The position numbers and the translations under genes are program-made. A stretch of 64,000 bases of DNA, from NCBI RefSeq assembly GCF_037478305.1, contig NZ_JBBGAZ010000013.1, positions 1 through 64,000 of the forward strand, in the 5' to 3' direction. The notes under the pieces were generated by a model. It ran no database searches. It was not told the origin of the DNA and saw nothing but the letters and a program-made list of their open reading frames with translations. Below are positions 16,763-25,709 of the stretch, piece after piece. The stretch comes from Cognatishimia coralii (lineage in GTDB: Bacteria > Pseudomonadota > Alphaproteobacteria > Rhodobacterales > Rhodobacteraceae). The number at the start of each line of letters is the position of its first letter. Positions within the stretch are counted from its first letter, which is position 1.

Positions 16763-17487
16763 TTGCTCACGTAGATGGCGGCGGAATCCCGCGCGATGCA
16801 GAGCGCTTCGTCACCAATCCGCAGGGTCCAGTAGTCGTTCACGCCGAGCACGCGGACGGTGTTGCCATCCTGTGTCCAGTTGACGGTACGCTCGCGGCCT
16901 TGGTCGTCCGCTTTGAAGATGGCTGGCTGTCGGGTGTTTTCCGGGAAGGTGAAATAGGTGTAGCGCCCATCGTCGTAGACCAATGCCGGTCGAAAATCAC
17001 TCTCGCCCGAGACAAGATAGGCATAGTTGCGTGGCGCCTCAAAACCTTTTGCTAAACTGGGACGCGAACGGCGAGCCTCTTCGGGGTATTTGAACCGCAC
17101 CTCGAAAAACATGCCCGTCCGGTTCGGGATCGATCCCTCGCGCAGATGGAAGGAATAGCTGCGCCGGTTTGTGATCACCGTCATATTCGTCGAAGCCTTG
17201 GCCACATGCGGTTTGATGGTCAGCACATTGCCAAGCTCGGGGATCGGATCGACCTGGAAACTTTCCGTGTCGCCGACAATGACCGCTTCGAACCGTTCTC
17301 CGCGCCCGAAATGAATCGTGGTTGAGTGGCGCAGATCGGTTTCGATCCGGAACACCTGGTTTTCACTGTAGGTAGCGTAACGGATACGGATATCGAGCGG
17401 TCCACCTTGGGGCGTGGCCTCGGCGAGGGCGGTGACTGGCAAGGCGATTGCCAATAGAAGCGGGGGCAGCAAATTCATGATGATCAA
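16759..17487 (-). CDS. virB9: VirB9 T4SS outer-membrane core protein
   Basis: 242 residues with an N-terminal signal peptide (LLPPLLLAIALPVTALA). The N-terminal domain starts LDIRIRYATYSENQVFRIET, and the C-terminal domain ends NDYWTLRIGDEALCIARD, as expected of VirB9/TrbG/CagX proteins. It forms the core complex with VirB7 and VirB10. It overlaps both neighbours by a few bases. Confidence 0.9.
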   Translation of the reverse strand: MIIMNLLPPLLLAIALPVTALAEATPQGGPLDIRIRYATYSENQVFRIETDLRHSTTIHFGRGERFEAVIVGDTESFQVDPIPELGNVLTIKPHVAKASTNMTVITNRRSYSFHLREGSIPNRTGMFFEVRFKYPEEARRSRPSLAKGFEAPRNYAYLVSGESDFRPALVYDDGRYTYFTFPENTRQPAIFKADDQGRERTVNWTQDGNTVRVLGVNDYWTLRIGDEALCIARDSAAIYVSN

Positions 17488-18140
17488 TTCTCGAGGGTTT
17501 CAGCATCGACGCGGTAGGAGGTGACGACAAAGCCAAGGGGATTGGCCCAGACATCCTGCAGACGCTGGCGGGTTTCCGGGCGGAACTCGTAAGCCAGCGT
17601 GGCGACGTAAGGTCGGGTTACAGTGCGGGTGTCGCGCTCGCGCCGAAGCGTGCGGGTGAAACGGACCTGTGCAACGCCCGGCTCGATCTGGTTTACCGAA
17701 CGAATGACCACGTCGATCTTGGCTTCACGACCGTAGACTGTGATCGGGTAATCCTCGTTGGTGGAAGACCAGAGATCGCGTAGAGTGCGCGCTGCGTCAC
17801 TGTCAGAGCGATCAAGCACCGAGTTGATACGCTGTTCGCCATCAGTGAGGTCATAGGTTTCCCTGTCATCGACGTAAGCGACCAGATTGGCCTGGATGAT
17901 GGCGTCGCTTTCATCGAGGGTGAGGGCGGCGACCTGCGAGACGCGGTCCATCTCGCCGGTTTCCTTGTCGACCACCACGACGAAGGTCTCGACCGACTTC
18001 AGCGGGAAGAGGGAGACCGCTCCCAGAAATCCTGCCAGCCCGACGATCACGCCTGCTGCAGCGATGAAATACGCAAACCGTTCTCGTCGTCGTGGTCCAA
18101 AGATGAAATCCGCCTCGAAGGCGTCGCGTGCTTTGCTCAT
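17484..18140 (-). CDS. virB8: VirB8 T4SS inner-membrane assembly protein
   Basis: 218 residues. A cytoplasmic N-terminus (about 1-22), one membrane helix (about 23-48) and the periplasmic NTF2-like VirB8 domain (LFPLKSVETFVVVVDKETGE…) are present. It nucleates assembly of the channel in the inner membrane. It overlaps virB9 by four bases and starts three bases after virB6 ends. Confidence 0.9.
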   Translation of the reverse strand: MSKARDAFEADFIFGPRRRERFAYFIAAAGVIVGLAGFLGAVSLFPLKSVETFVVVVDKETGEMDRVSQVAALTLDESDAIIQANLVAYVDDRETYDLTDGEQRINSVLDRSDSDAARTLRDLWSSTNEDYPITVYGREAKIDVVIRSVNQIEPGVAQVRFTRTLRRERDTRTVTRPYVATLAYEFRPETRQRLQDVWANPLGFVVTSYRVDAETLEN

Positions 18141-18143
18141 GGA

Positions 18144-19169
18144 TCAGGTGGCCTCGTTGGAATTGCGGAAAGACTTGGCGCGCGCCAGCATCGAACCGGG
18201 GGTTTGCCGGATGACCTGGCCGGTTTTGACGAGGCCGTCGCTGGTAGCGTGGCGCAACTCATGGGGCGTTTTACCCGTGGCCATGCGGGCGGCCCCACCG
18301 GTTCCATATTCACCAGCGTTCACGACGCCTTGCCGTGCCAGACCGGTAAGGCCGATGGCATTCGAGGCGATGCCGACCACACCGGTCAGGTTTGAGGCGA
18401 TGTAGGGCACCGAGGCCATAATGCCCGCGCTCAGAATCAGGATGACGAGGAAGGGCAGGATCAGGCTGATCGTGGCGACATTGTCAGGGTCGGCAGAAGA
18501 GGCCCCGATGCTTTCGGCAATCGCGACGATGATCCCAGCCGCGCCCGCCGCCGCCACGGGCATGAGCGCGTAACCGATGGTGGCGCGGGACCAGGCTTCG
18601 AAAAGTGACTGGGTGGGTTTAAACAGAGACGCCAGGATCATGAACGGCGCGATGACGATCATCAGCGTGAAGACGATCTTGGCGAAGGCAATGATCCCGG
18701 CGGTGACGGCGGCGAAGATGGCAGAAAGCACGAAGAAGATTGCGCCAAGCACTGCACCGAAGACCCAGCCCGCATTGTCTCCGATCGCGTCGCCATAGGC
18801 GGTGATGCGGTTCACCATGGAATCGAGGCTTTCGTAAACACCCGCCTCGTCACCGGAGGCCGTGAGCGACAGAATGCGCGCGCCAATTGCGTCCGGTACA
18901 TCGGTGACGATGCCATAGATGACGGAAAAATTGTCCCAACTCTGGGCGAACATCCCGACCAGGGCCAGTTTGATGCCGAAGGCGAAAGCGCTTCCGAATG
19001 TCATCGGTCGAAGTTGCATGACCACATTGATGCCGAGCAGGATCAGTAGCACACCGGATCCCACGGATATCACATCACCAACTTGACCCGCAGCTTGGAT
19101 AAACCCTGCTTCGGCGACGGTATCGATGGCAGTGTCGACCTCACCCAATATGTCGCGAATGATTCCCAT
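18144..19169 (-). CDS. virB6: VirB6/TrbL polytopic membrane protein
   Basis: 341 residues with five or more hydrophobic segments (for example about 35-55, 62-80, 135-165, 170-190, 200-220, 230-260), and the conserved central stretch with KIVFTLMIVIAPFMIL and a Trp-containing SLFEAWSRATIGYAL. This fits VirB6, the polytopic inner-membrane channel part. The C-terminus (about 280-341) is hydrophilic. It abuts the upstream gene (overlap of one base). Confidence 0.88.
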   Translation of the reverse strand: MGIIRDILGEVDTAIDTVAEAGFIQAAGQVGDVISVGSGVLLILLGINVVMQLRPMTFGSAFAFGIKLALVGMFAQSWDNFSVIYGIVTDVPDAIGARILSLTASGDEAGVYESLDSMVNRITAYGDAIGDNAGWVFGAVLGAIFFVLSAIFAAVTAGIIAFAKIVFTLMIVIAPFMILASLFKPTQSLFEAWSRATIGYALMPVAAAGAAGIIVAIAESIGASSADPDNVATISLILPFLVILILSAGIMASVPYIASNLTGVVGIASNAIGLTGLARQGVVNAGEYGTGGAARMATGKTPHELRHATSDGLVKTGQVIRQTPGSMLARAKSFRNSNEAT

Positions 19170-19591
19170 TACTCGGTGCAGGCCTCTTTCAGCGTGGTTT
19201 CAGCTGCATCGGCTTGCCTGCGGAGCGCGATGACATCGAAAGGGAGTTTCGGGTTGTCAGACGTTTGAAACCGGTCGATCGCGAGAACCGCATCTTCCCA
19301 ATCAACCAAGTCAAATTGGCAGCCACAGAATTGCGCCTTAATTGCGTGTTCGACGGCGATGATCCGCAAGATCTCCCGGTACCCGTTCCGGATATAGGCG
19401 AAGGAATGCAGGTCGCGGGGCAGGCGTGGCGCGTCACACGCCTGAGCTGACTCTTGGGGCTGTGCCATGGAATCAAACCCATCTGAGGTTTGCGCGGCGA
19501 GAGGCGTCGTGAAGGCCAAAAGGCATCCAATGGCGGCTGCCGCGCTTAGACTGATGTGGACGTTCCACCCGCTAACGGCGCACCGTTTCAT
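19169..19591 (-). CDS. Secreted hypothetical protein in the virB operon
   Basis: 140 residues. The N-terminus is a signal peptide (about 10-33, ending LAAQ), followed by a mature part with four cysteines (QACDAPRLP, QFCGCQFDLVDW, and one near the C-terminus), suggesting disulphide bonding in the periplasm. I do not recognise the family. It lies between virB5 and virB6 and overlaps both by a few bases, so it is co-translated with the channel. It may be an entry-exclusion or VirB7-type accessory factor; that is a guess from position. Confidence 0.55.
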   Translation of the reverse strand: MKRCAVSGWNVHISLSAAAAIGCLLAFTTPLAAQTSDGFDSMAQPQESAQACDAPRLPRDLHSFAYIRNGYREILRIIAVEHAIKAQFCGCQFDLVDWEDAVLAIDRFQTSDNPKLPFDVIALRRQADAAETTLKEACTE

Positions 19592-20367
19592 TCGGGGACC
19601 TCCATGGAGCGGAATTTGCGCTCGGCGGCGAGGGTGGCGGCATCAACAACGCCGAGCTGGCCCGCGCTCACGCCCTGTGCCGCTTCCAGACGCCATATCT
19701 GGGTCATGATGATCCCGAGCTCCGCCGTGACACGGGTGTTGAGATCAACGGCGGCCCGAAGCCCGTCCTGATCGTCAATGAGACCGACCATGGTTTCGAT
19801 ACGTTCCAGGCTGGCGCCGGCTTCTTCATGGCTTTCCTGGGCGGCAACCGACAGCATGGCGCTGGCCCCAGCGGATGTGGCGAGGCGCGTGTCTGCGGGC
19901 TCGGATGATGATGACAGGGTGGCGAGGCTTTCCGACGTCAGGCCTGAGCCGCGCAGAACCGATTCAACCTGTCCTGAGAGATCGGCACCATCGACAAAGC
20001 CGGACAGGAAATCGCCTTCCGCCAGCGATTGCAGCGTGGTCAAGGGGGCGACAAGCTTGCCCTTGAGGCGCTCGAATTCCTCGATGGTGGCAAACAGTTC
20101 TCCGACTCCGGAGCCCTCGATCAGAGATCGGAGCTGGGCCTCGAGATTCAGAAGCTGGGAGAGTTGGGTTTCCAGCTCCTGGCGCATGGTGGCGAGTTGT
20201 TCGAGCTGGACATTCAGGTCCTCGGCCATGTGTTCGATCTGCAGGACCAGTTGGCGAAGCTGCTGGCCGTCGAAGGTCGGCACGCCTTGGGCGAGGGCCG
20301 GGATGACGAAAGCAGGGGATGTGGAGAGCGCAACCGCTGCGCTCGCACCAAGTAGAAAGCGTTTCAT
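19588..20367 (-). CDS. virB5: VirB5/TrbJ-type minor pilus protein
   Basis: 259 residues. A signal peptide (about 1-26, ending ALAQ) precedes a long helical region rich in Leu/Gln/Glu (about 35-85) and a C-terminal helix ending ERKFRSMEVPE. This pattern fits the VirB5/TrbJ family, the pilus-tip protein. The start of the mature protein (GVPTFD) and its C-terminal end closely resemble those of the gene just upstream, which has a transglycosylase domain inserted. It overlaps both neighbours by ATGA. Confidence 0.8.
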   Translation of the reverse strand: MKRFLLGASAAVALSTSPAFVIPALAQGVPTFDGQQLRQLVLQIEHMAEDLNVQLEQLATMRQELETQLSQLLNLEAQLRSLIEGSGVGELFATIEEFERLKGKLVAPLTTLQSLAEGDFLSGFVDGADLSGQVESVLRGSGLTSESLATLSSSSEPADTRLATSAGASAMLSVAAQESHEEAGASLERIETMVGLIDDQDGLRAAVDLNTRVTAELGIIMTQIWRLEAAQGVSAGQLGVVDAATLAAERKFRSMEVPE

Positions 20368-21470
20368 TCAGATACCTCCATGGCCATGAATTTGCGCTCC
20401 TCCAACCGGTCCACCATCAGATGCTGGGCATGCGCTGCCTCGCGGGTCTGGTTCGCGGCCATCAGGCGCGTCCGGAGTGAGAGGATGCGGGCGATCTCCG
20501 CCCGCGCGTAGGTGTTGAGTTCCATCGCCGCTTTGACGTTGGGCTGCGCATCGATCTGGCGAATGATGGCAGCGAGGCGGTTGACGACCTGTTCGGTCGT
20601 CGCGTGCGCATCTGCCGCGTAGTAAAGGCTCGCATCCGAGATGTTGGAATACTCGGCCAGCGCCATGTCGGCCGGCGTGAGGGTGCCAAGCGCGTCGGTC
20701 CCACCAATCACGGCAAGGTACTCATTGTAGAATTTCGAGATGTTGCGGACGTAGCCCTGGGTTTCCTTGAAGGGTGGCACGCCACCATATTCGATGACGC
20801 GTCCCGGGCCAGCATTGTAGGCGGCCAACGCATTCGGAATTGTGCCAAAGCGGTTGAGCTGGGTTGTGATATAGCGCGCACCACCGCGCAGATTGTCCAT
20901 GACGTCATAGCGATCGACGCCCATATCGGCGGCGGTGCCGGGCATGAGCTGGGTAAGCCCATAGGCGCCGACCGGGCTTTCGGCGGCCACACTGAACCGA
21001 CTCTCCTGCTTGATCAGTGCCTGGAAAAGGCAGCGCCATTGGGTGGGTGACAGCCCCGCCCGGGCCACACCCGGCGCGCTGGCGAATTCACCTGCGACGC
21101 GCACGATCATCATCTCGATCGTCTCACGCCCCTCTCCGAAAAGGCGGGCGTCCATCGGGTGATTGCTGAACGCAGGATAGATGCTTGAGGCCGGAAAGCT
21201 GCCGCCGGTTTCAAGACTGGCCACATCAAACCCGGAACCCGTCATGGTGGCTGTCATCTCTTCAAGCAAGCGCAACTGCTCGGCCTGAACCTCGGCCAGT
21301 TGGTCCTGGGTGGATGCCGTTTCGCGTTGGATCGACATGTCCTCGCCAAGACTGCCCAGGATCGTCACAAGTCGGCCAATCCCGGAATTGTCTTGGGTCG
21401 GAACGCCCTGTGCGAAACCAATCGAGGGAGTGCAGCTCAGTCCCACGCATATGAGGAGTGCGCGATGCAT
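20364..21470 (-). CDS. VirB5-like protein with an inserted lytic transglycosylase domain
   Basis: 368 residues. After a signal peptide (ends GFAQ), residues about 22-80 look like the VirB5 N-terminus (GVPTQD…, Gln/Leu/Glu-rich helix). Residues about 140-250 form a lytic transglycosylase domain (LIKQESRFSVAAESPVGAYG with the catalytic Glu, then QLMPGTAADMGV and NALAAYNAGPGRV). Residues about 300-368 return to the VirB5 C-terminus (ELNTYARAEIARIL…ERKFMAMEVSE). The neighbour VirB5 ends ERKFRSMEVPE. The protein therefore seems to join a VirB1-type enzyme with a VirB5-type pilus protein. A separate VirB1 is also encoded in the operon. Confidence 0.75.
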   Translation of the reverse strand: MHRALLICVGLSCTPSIGFAQGVPTQDNSGIGRLVTILGSLGEDMSIQRETASTQDQLAEVQAEQLRLLEEMTATMTGSGFDVASLETGGSFPASSIYPAFSNHPMDARLFGEGRETIEMMIVRVAGEFASAPGVARAGLSPTQWRCLFQALIKQESRFSVAAESPVGAYGLTQLMPGTAADMGVDRYDVMDNLRGGARYITTQLNRFGTIPNALAAYNAGPGRVIEYGGVPPFKETQGYVRNISKFYNEYLAVIGGTDALGTLTPADMALAEYSNISDASLYYAADAHATTEQVVNRLAAIIRQIDAQPNVKAAMELNTYARAEIARILSLRTRLMAANQTREAAHAQHLMVDRLEERKFMAMEVSE

Positions 21471-21670
21471 CAGATGCCGTTCACCGGCTCAAATATACAG
21501 TCCTTGGGTTGGTCCGGTGACGTCGTCGAAAGGGAAAGTGCGAGCGGCGGCGTCGCATTGCGGGAAACAACCGGCTCGCCAGTCTTCCCGAAACACGGTG
21601 AGGTTTTCTCGGTGTAGCGCTCGCAAGCTGCCACGCTGAGAAGGCCCATCATTAACAAAGTTACTCGCAT
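21470..21670 (-). CDS. VirB7-like small lipoprotein
   Basis: 66 residues with a lipoprotein signal (MRVTLLMMGLLSVAAC; lipobox Cys16). Size and type fit VirB7, the outer-membrane lipoprotein of the core complex, though its place between virB4 and the transglycosylase gene is not the Agrobacterium order. It overlaps virB4 by ten bases and touches the next gene by one. The name is inferred from features, not homology. Confidence 0.55.
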   Translation of the reverse strand: MRVTLLMMGLLSVAACERYTEKTSPCFGKTGEPVVSRNATPPLALSLSTTSPDQPKDCIFEPVNGI

Positions 21671-24063
21671 TTTGATCTCCAGAAATCAGAGGTATTGCGC
21701 CAATCGGACCCGACATGTGCCTCACCGGTGCGCCCGCCGCCGAGGATTGGGAGCAGATCCCCAAGAGCCGACAGATCGGTATCGACAAAGAGGCTGTCGC
21801 CCGCCGATCTGACCAGCGCGATCCGTTGGCCAGCGGTCGGTTGAGTGAGCAGGGCGGCCTCCTTTTCCGAGACACGCAGGAAGTCGTAATCGGCCGGTGT
21901 GGCGCGATCGTTGGGGAAGAGGATCTGGGTCGGGACGGTTTCGACAATGGTTTTTCCGACCCGGGCGTCACGCAGTTGGCTGGGGTATTGCGTCATCATG
22001 ATCACAACGCAGTTCATCTTCCTGAGCGTCACCAGCCAATTTTCCAGCCGTGCCCCGAAATAGGCGTCATCCAGCAGCTTCCATGCTTCATCGAGGACAA
22101 TGATGGTGGGGCGGCGGTCTTCGACGACCCGTTCGATCTGGCGGAAGATATATGAGAGCACCGCCATGCGTTCGGTGGCCATGTCGAGAATCTCGGTCAT
22201 GTCGAACCCGACAATGTCACCATCCAGCGCCAGAGCGGGTTCATCCTCGTTTCCAGTATTACCGTCGGCAAAGACCCAGCCATAACGCCCACCCGGACCC
22301 CATTCACCCACGCGGGATTGCAACTCGCCACCATCGTCGAGGGACCGAAAGAGCGTCTCGAAGCTCACGAAAGATTGCAGAGAAGCCCCGGCCTCCGCGT
22401 TCTGGCGCACCGCGCTCTGGATGTGGCGGGATTGTTCCCCCGAAAGGGGGCCGTGCGCGGAAAGAAGCGTGCCGAGCCAGTCAGAGAGCCAGGCCTGTCC
22501 ACGTTCGTCGGTCTCGGTTTTTAAGGGATTCAAGCCCGTCGGCACGCCAGCCCGGACCTCGTGGTATTTTCCACCAAGAGCTCGCACCGCCATTTCCAGC
22601 CCATGATCCTTGTCAAAGAAGAAGAGCCGGGTGCCGAGGCGTTGAGATTGTGCTGCCAGAAAAGCGGTGGTCAGGGTTTTACCGGAGCCAGTGCGGCCCA
22701 GAACCAGCGTATGGCCGACTGTCGGTTCTTTCGTGATTTTACCTGCCTCGTGGAAATTGAACCTGTAGCCAGAGATGCCAACGCTGGGCAGCACGGTAAC
22801 GGGCTCGCCCCAGGGGCTGTCTTTGCCATCACGTCCTTCAACCGAGCCATGCAGGGCGGCAAAATCCGCGAAGTTGACCGAAGAGATCGGTGTGCGCCGT
22901 GCCCGGTAGCCGAAGTTGCCCGGGTGCTGTGCAAAATAGGTGGCTTTGAGCGCCATGTTCTCGCGCACGATCACGGCCATGATCTCCTGGCCTGCGCGTT
23001 TGATCTGGGCGGCTGCGCGCTCGAGCATGTCGCGGCTCTCAGCATAGACCGCGACCGACAGGTGATGATTGCCGAACGCTATGCGCCCGGCTTCCTGGTC
23101 ATCGGCGGCGATGGCGAGCTGTTCCCGTAATGAGACGGCGGCGTCGTCGGAGGCATGCATCTGGCGGATGATCCGCTGGATGCGTTCGGCCATGATATTG
23201 GTCGGGATCGGCGTAAAAGAATTCGTCAGCACGATGTCGAGTGGAAGGTCCAGACCGTCGAGCAGGGTGACATCGGTGAGCGCCGGATAAGACTTGATGC
23301 TAAACAACGCGCCATAGCGGGTCTCGCCCGTAACGCCATCGGTTACCTGAACTGTATCGCCCTGAAACGTTGTGCGGACATTCGAAAGGGAATGCGAAAG
23401 GGGCAAGGCGGCTTGCCCGAAGGCGATGGGGGCAAAGCTGCCGGAGTTGAGCGTGTTCAGAAATCCGAGCCATTCTCCGCCCTGCGACGTCATACGCACC
23501 GGTTTTGCCGCCGAGAGCGCGACCTCGAAAAACCCGACAACCTCGTTGAGCTCCTGCTTCCGCGCCGCGCGATCCTTGATCCAACCATTGCGGGCGAGGC
23601 CACGCAGGAGGGGCAGGCGCGAGGTCAGCTCGGGGCGGCGCAGGATGGTGAGGTAGAGTTGTTTCTTCTTGGGTTGAAGACCTGTGACATGGTGTTGCCA
23701 GCGCCGATCGATCTCGGCCGCAAAGCTGTCGCCGTCTATGGGTTGCAATGCCAGATCCTGCGGAACGGAAATCCGGTGCACGTAGAAGCCGAAGAGATCG
23801 CCGGTTTGGGCGACTATAGCGGCAACGGCCCGGCGCAAGGCATCGAGTTCCGCATCGGGTGTGGTCATGGGATTGAGACCATCGAGGCGCAGGGTCGCCA
23901 TCAGATCACCGTCGCGTGTGATCAGCACGTCATCTGCAACGCGCGAGAAACACGGCAAGTGTTCCGCCAGGAAGCTCTCCCGCGAAAAACTCTCGCCGTC
24001 AGCCGCCTGCAGGGCAGGGGAGACAGAGGTCGATCCATCAGGCGCCAAAGCTGTCACCCCCAT
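21661..24063 (-). CDS. virB4: VirB4 T4SS ATPase
   Basis: About 800 residues from ATG 24063; a longer start at 24099 would overlap virB3 by 62 bases. The N-terminal CagE/TrbE/VirB domain (about 150-330) is followed by Walker A GRTGSGKTL and Walker B IIVLDEAWKLL, with FFFDKDHGLEMAVRALGG between. VirB4 is the large inner-membrane ATPase energising pilus assembly. Translation probably couples to virB3 through the short overlap. Confidence 0.9.
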   Translation of the reverse strand: MGVTALAPDGSTSVSPALQAADGESFSRESFLAEHLPCFSRVADDVLITRDGDLMATLRLDGLNPMTTPDAELDALRRAVAAIVAQTGDLFGFYVHRISVPQDLALQPIDGDSFAAEIDRRWQHHVTGLQPKKKQLYLTILRRPELTSRLPLLRGLARNGWIKDRAARKQELNEVVGFFEVALSAAKPVRMTSQGGEWLGFLNTLNSGSFAPIAFGQAALPLSHSLSNVRTTFQGDTVQVTDGVTGETRYGALFSIKSYPALTDVTLLDGLDLPLDIVLTNSFTPIPTNIMAERIQRIIRQMHASDDAAVSLREQLAIAADDQEAGRIAFGNHHLSVAVYAESRDMLERAAAQIKRAGQEIMAVIVRENMALKATYFAQHPGNFGYRARRTPISSVNFADFAALHGSVEGRDGKDSPWGEPVTVLPSVGISGYRFNFHEAGKITKEPTVGHTLVLGRTGSGKTLTTAFLAAQSQRLGTRLFFFDKDHGLEMAVRALGGKYHEVRAGVPTGLNPLKTETDERGQAWLSDWLGTLLSAHGPLSGEQSRHIQSAVRQNAEAGASLQSFVSFETLFRSLDDGGELQSRVGEWGPGGRYGWVFADGNTGNEDEPALALDGDIVGFDMTEILDMATERMAVLSYIFRQIERVVEDRRPTIIVLDEAWKLLDDAYFGARLENWLVTLRKMNCVVIMMTQYPSQLRDARVGKTIVETVPTQILFPNDRATPADYDFLRVSEKEAALLTQPTAGQRIALVRSAGDSLFVDTDLSALGDLLPILGGGRTGEAHVGSDWRNTSDFWRSKCE

Positions 24064-24316
24064 GCAATGCGCGGTTTTTCGTCGAGCGCACCGTTCCATA
24101 GGAAACCCGCAGAACCTCGAAGAAATGGGGCTCCTTATCGGCCACGAACCAGAGGACTGGGTAGCCGATGATCCCGATCAGGAAGAACACCAGCGACTTG
24201 GTCCAGATGAAGGGCAGAACGACCCCCATGGCCAGCACCATGAGGTAGCCGACGGGGAGGCCGAGATATTTCGGCGGGCGTGCGAGGCCTAGGAAAAGGG
24301 GGGATCGTTCTACCAC
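24038..24316 (-). CDS. virB3: VirB3 inner-membrane protein
   Basis: 92 residues: ERSPLFLGLARPPKYLGLPV at the start, two hydrophobic segments (about 22-36 and 40-58) and the tail KEPHFFEVLRV. These are the expected features of VirB3, which partners VirB4. Confidence 0.9.
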   Translation of the reverse strand: MVERSPLFLGLARPPKYLGLPVGYLMVLAMGVVLPFIWTKSLVFFLIGIIGYPVLWFVADKEPHFFEVLRVSYGTVRSTKNRALHGGDSFGA

Positions 24317-24331
24317 TGCTCTATCCGCGCC

Positions 24332-24613
24332 TTAGGTAAAGCCGTCGACGATGGTGCCGGCCGAGAAGATCAACACGATGCCGATGATCACCGACGCGAA
24401 CCACCCCCAGTTCAGACGTCCCATCATGCACATGAAGCCAGTGCCGATGACAGCGAGCGTCGCAACAGCGATGCCGATCGGCCCTGTTAGTGCTGCCTCG
24501 ACTGTTTCCAGCATGGTCTGGATTGGAGAGAGGTCTTGCGCGAAGGCAGGGTTCGACAGAAACGCCAGGGTTGTGGCGGCAGACAATAGATGTCGGAGAC
24601 GAGGCTTTTTCAT
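24332..24613 (-). CDS. virB2: VirB2 major pilin
   Basis: 93 residues. A signal peptide (to about residue 25, PAFAQ) precedes two hydrophobic helices (about 44-65 and 70-88) joined by a short loop with GRLNWG, which is the VirB2/TrbC prepilin pattern. It lies 15 bases upstream of virB3. Confidence 0.9.
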   Translation of the reverse strand: MKKPRLRHLLSAATTLAFLSNPAFAQDLSPIQTMLETVEAALTGPIGIAVATLAVIGTGFMCMMGRLNWGWFASVIIGIVLIFSAGTIVDGFT

Positions 24614-24633
24614 TTGGAATTCCTTTAAAGAGA

Positions 24634-25299
24634 TCAGTTCAAGTCGATAACGACCGAGGTCCGCGTTTTTCCTCGAGTGGAAACGCGGATGACGGGCTGC
24701 TCTGCGGGTTGCCCGGAAAGACGTGCGCGGATGCGATGAATGCGTGCAATGTAATTCCGCGTCTCTTTGAACGGCGGGATGCCGCCATGTTCTCGGACAC
24801 GGTGTGGACCGGCATTATAGGCGGCTAGCGCCAGGTCGATGTCACGGAATTCCGAAAGCTGAGCGAGCAGATAGCGGGCAGCCCCTTCGAGGTTCTGACC
24901 AGAATCACTTCTGTCGATCCCTAGGCTTCGCGCCGTCGCAGGCATCAACTGACCAAGCCCATAGGCACCTTTTGGGCTGACGGCTGTCGGGTTGTAGGCG
25001 CTCTCAGCCTCGACAAGGGCTTGGAACAGGATATGCCATTCAGCTGGTGACAGGCCAACGGAATGCAGGCTGCGGTTTTGCGTATGCCGTTCGGAGGTCG
25101 CACGGATGGCAGTGAGGATCGAGTGGCGACCTTTAAGAACGGAGCCGTCTACACGCGCGACAGCAGGCTCTGCGGTCTCTCGTCCGTGATAATTCCAGCC
25201 GGAAGTTCTGACGCTGCCGTCAGACCCGATCACCATCAGGTCCGCCATCGCCGTCCTCGGCGTTGCGGATATCGAGATCAATGCTGACAGGGTGGCCAT
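24634..25299 (-). CDS. virB1: VirB1 lytic transglycosylase
   Basis: 221 residues from ATG 25299, which gives a proper signal peptide (ATLSALISISATPRTAMA); an open frame extends further upstream but its translation is arginine/serine-rich and unlikely. The SLT domain covers about 80-180 (ALVEAESAYNPTAVSPKGAYG with the catalytic Glu, QLMPATARSLGI, LALAAYNAGPHRV). It opens peptidoglycan for the channel. It overlaps the upstream gene by 80 bases. Confidence 0.85.
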   Translation of the reverse strand: MATLSALISISATPRTAMADLMVIGSDGSVRTSGWNYHGRETAEPAVARVDGSVLKGRHSILTAIRATSERHTQNRSLHSVGLSPAEWHILFQALVEAESAYNPTAVSPKGAYGLGQLMPATARSLGIDRSDSGQNLEGAARYLLAQLSEFRDIDLALAAYNAGPHRVREHGGIPPFKETRNYIARIHRIRARLSGQPAEQPVIRVSTRGKTRTSVVIDLN

Positions 25300-25552
25300 C
25301 GCCAAAATTGACGTGGTGATTGACGAGCCCCGGCCAAAGCGCGAACTCGCGCACCTTGGGCCCGTGCTTCTGCACCTTTGCCGCGACCAGGATGAGTTCC
25401 TCATCCCCGACCGTGTAGATGCAATGGTAAAGCGGCTTGCCGTCACCTGTGCCTCTCACGAGTTCGTACCGACATGTGAACTCAACGCCTCTGGCGATCA
25501 GATCCTTCACTCCATCGAGCGTGATCAGGCTTAGGTGTCTTGCTATCGGCAT
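25220..25552 (-). CDS. Hypothetical protein, first gene of the virB operon
   Basis: 110 residues from ATG 25552, preceded by GGGAG. It starts MPIARHLSLITLDGVKDLIARG and has a central beta-rich stretch (CRYELVRG…LYHCIYTVGDEELILVAAKVQ). There is no signal peptide or membrane helix, so it is likely cytoplasmic. I do not recognise the family. It overlaps virB1 by 80 bases in another frame. Position suggests a role in control of the transfer operon, but nothing in the sequence shows it. Confidence 0.6.
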   Translation of the reverse strand: MPIARHLSLITLDGVKDLIARGVEFTCRYELVRGTGDGKPLYHCIYTVGDEELILVAAKVQKHGPKVREFALWPGLVNHHVNFGDGHPVSIDLDIRNAEDGDGGPDGDRV

Positions 25553-25615
25553 GGTCTCTCCCTTCGAGAGACCTTCATACATCATGCAAATGACACGAAA
25601 ACCGCAGATAGAGTC

Positions 25616-25633
25616 AATATATATAAAACGTAG
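25616..25633 (+). promoter_or_regulatory. AT-rich promoter/operator element shared with the mobilization operon
   Basis: ATATATAAAACGTAG (25619-25633) differs by one base from 10060-10074, upstream of the MobC-like gene. It sits in the AT-rich gap (25553-25709) between the divergent virB operon and the gene at 25710, so it may serve either or both. A shared regulator of the transfer genes is inferred. Confidence 0.4.
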
Positions 25634-25709
25634 AAAATAGAAAAAAGATAGATTCCCGCTGAATACCTGCTAAGTAAATGATAGATTGCACAAATTATTG
25701 GAGAACCTT

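Noticed and set aside
23155..24171. Plus-strand open frame opposite virB4
   Set aside because: Same reasoning: it is a shadow of virB4 with no domain.
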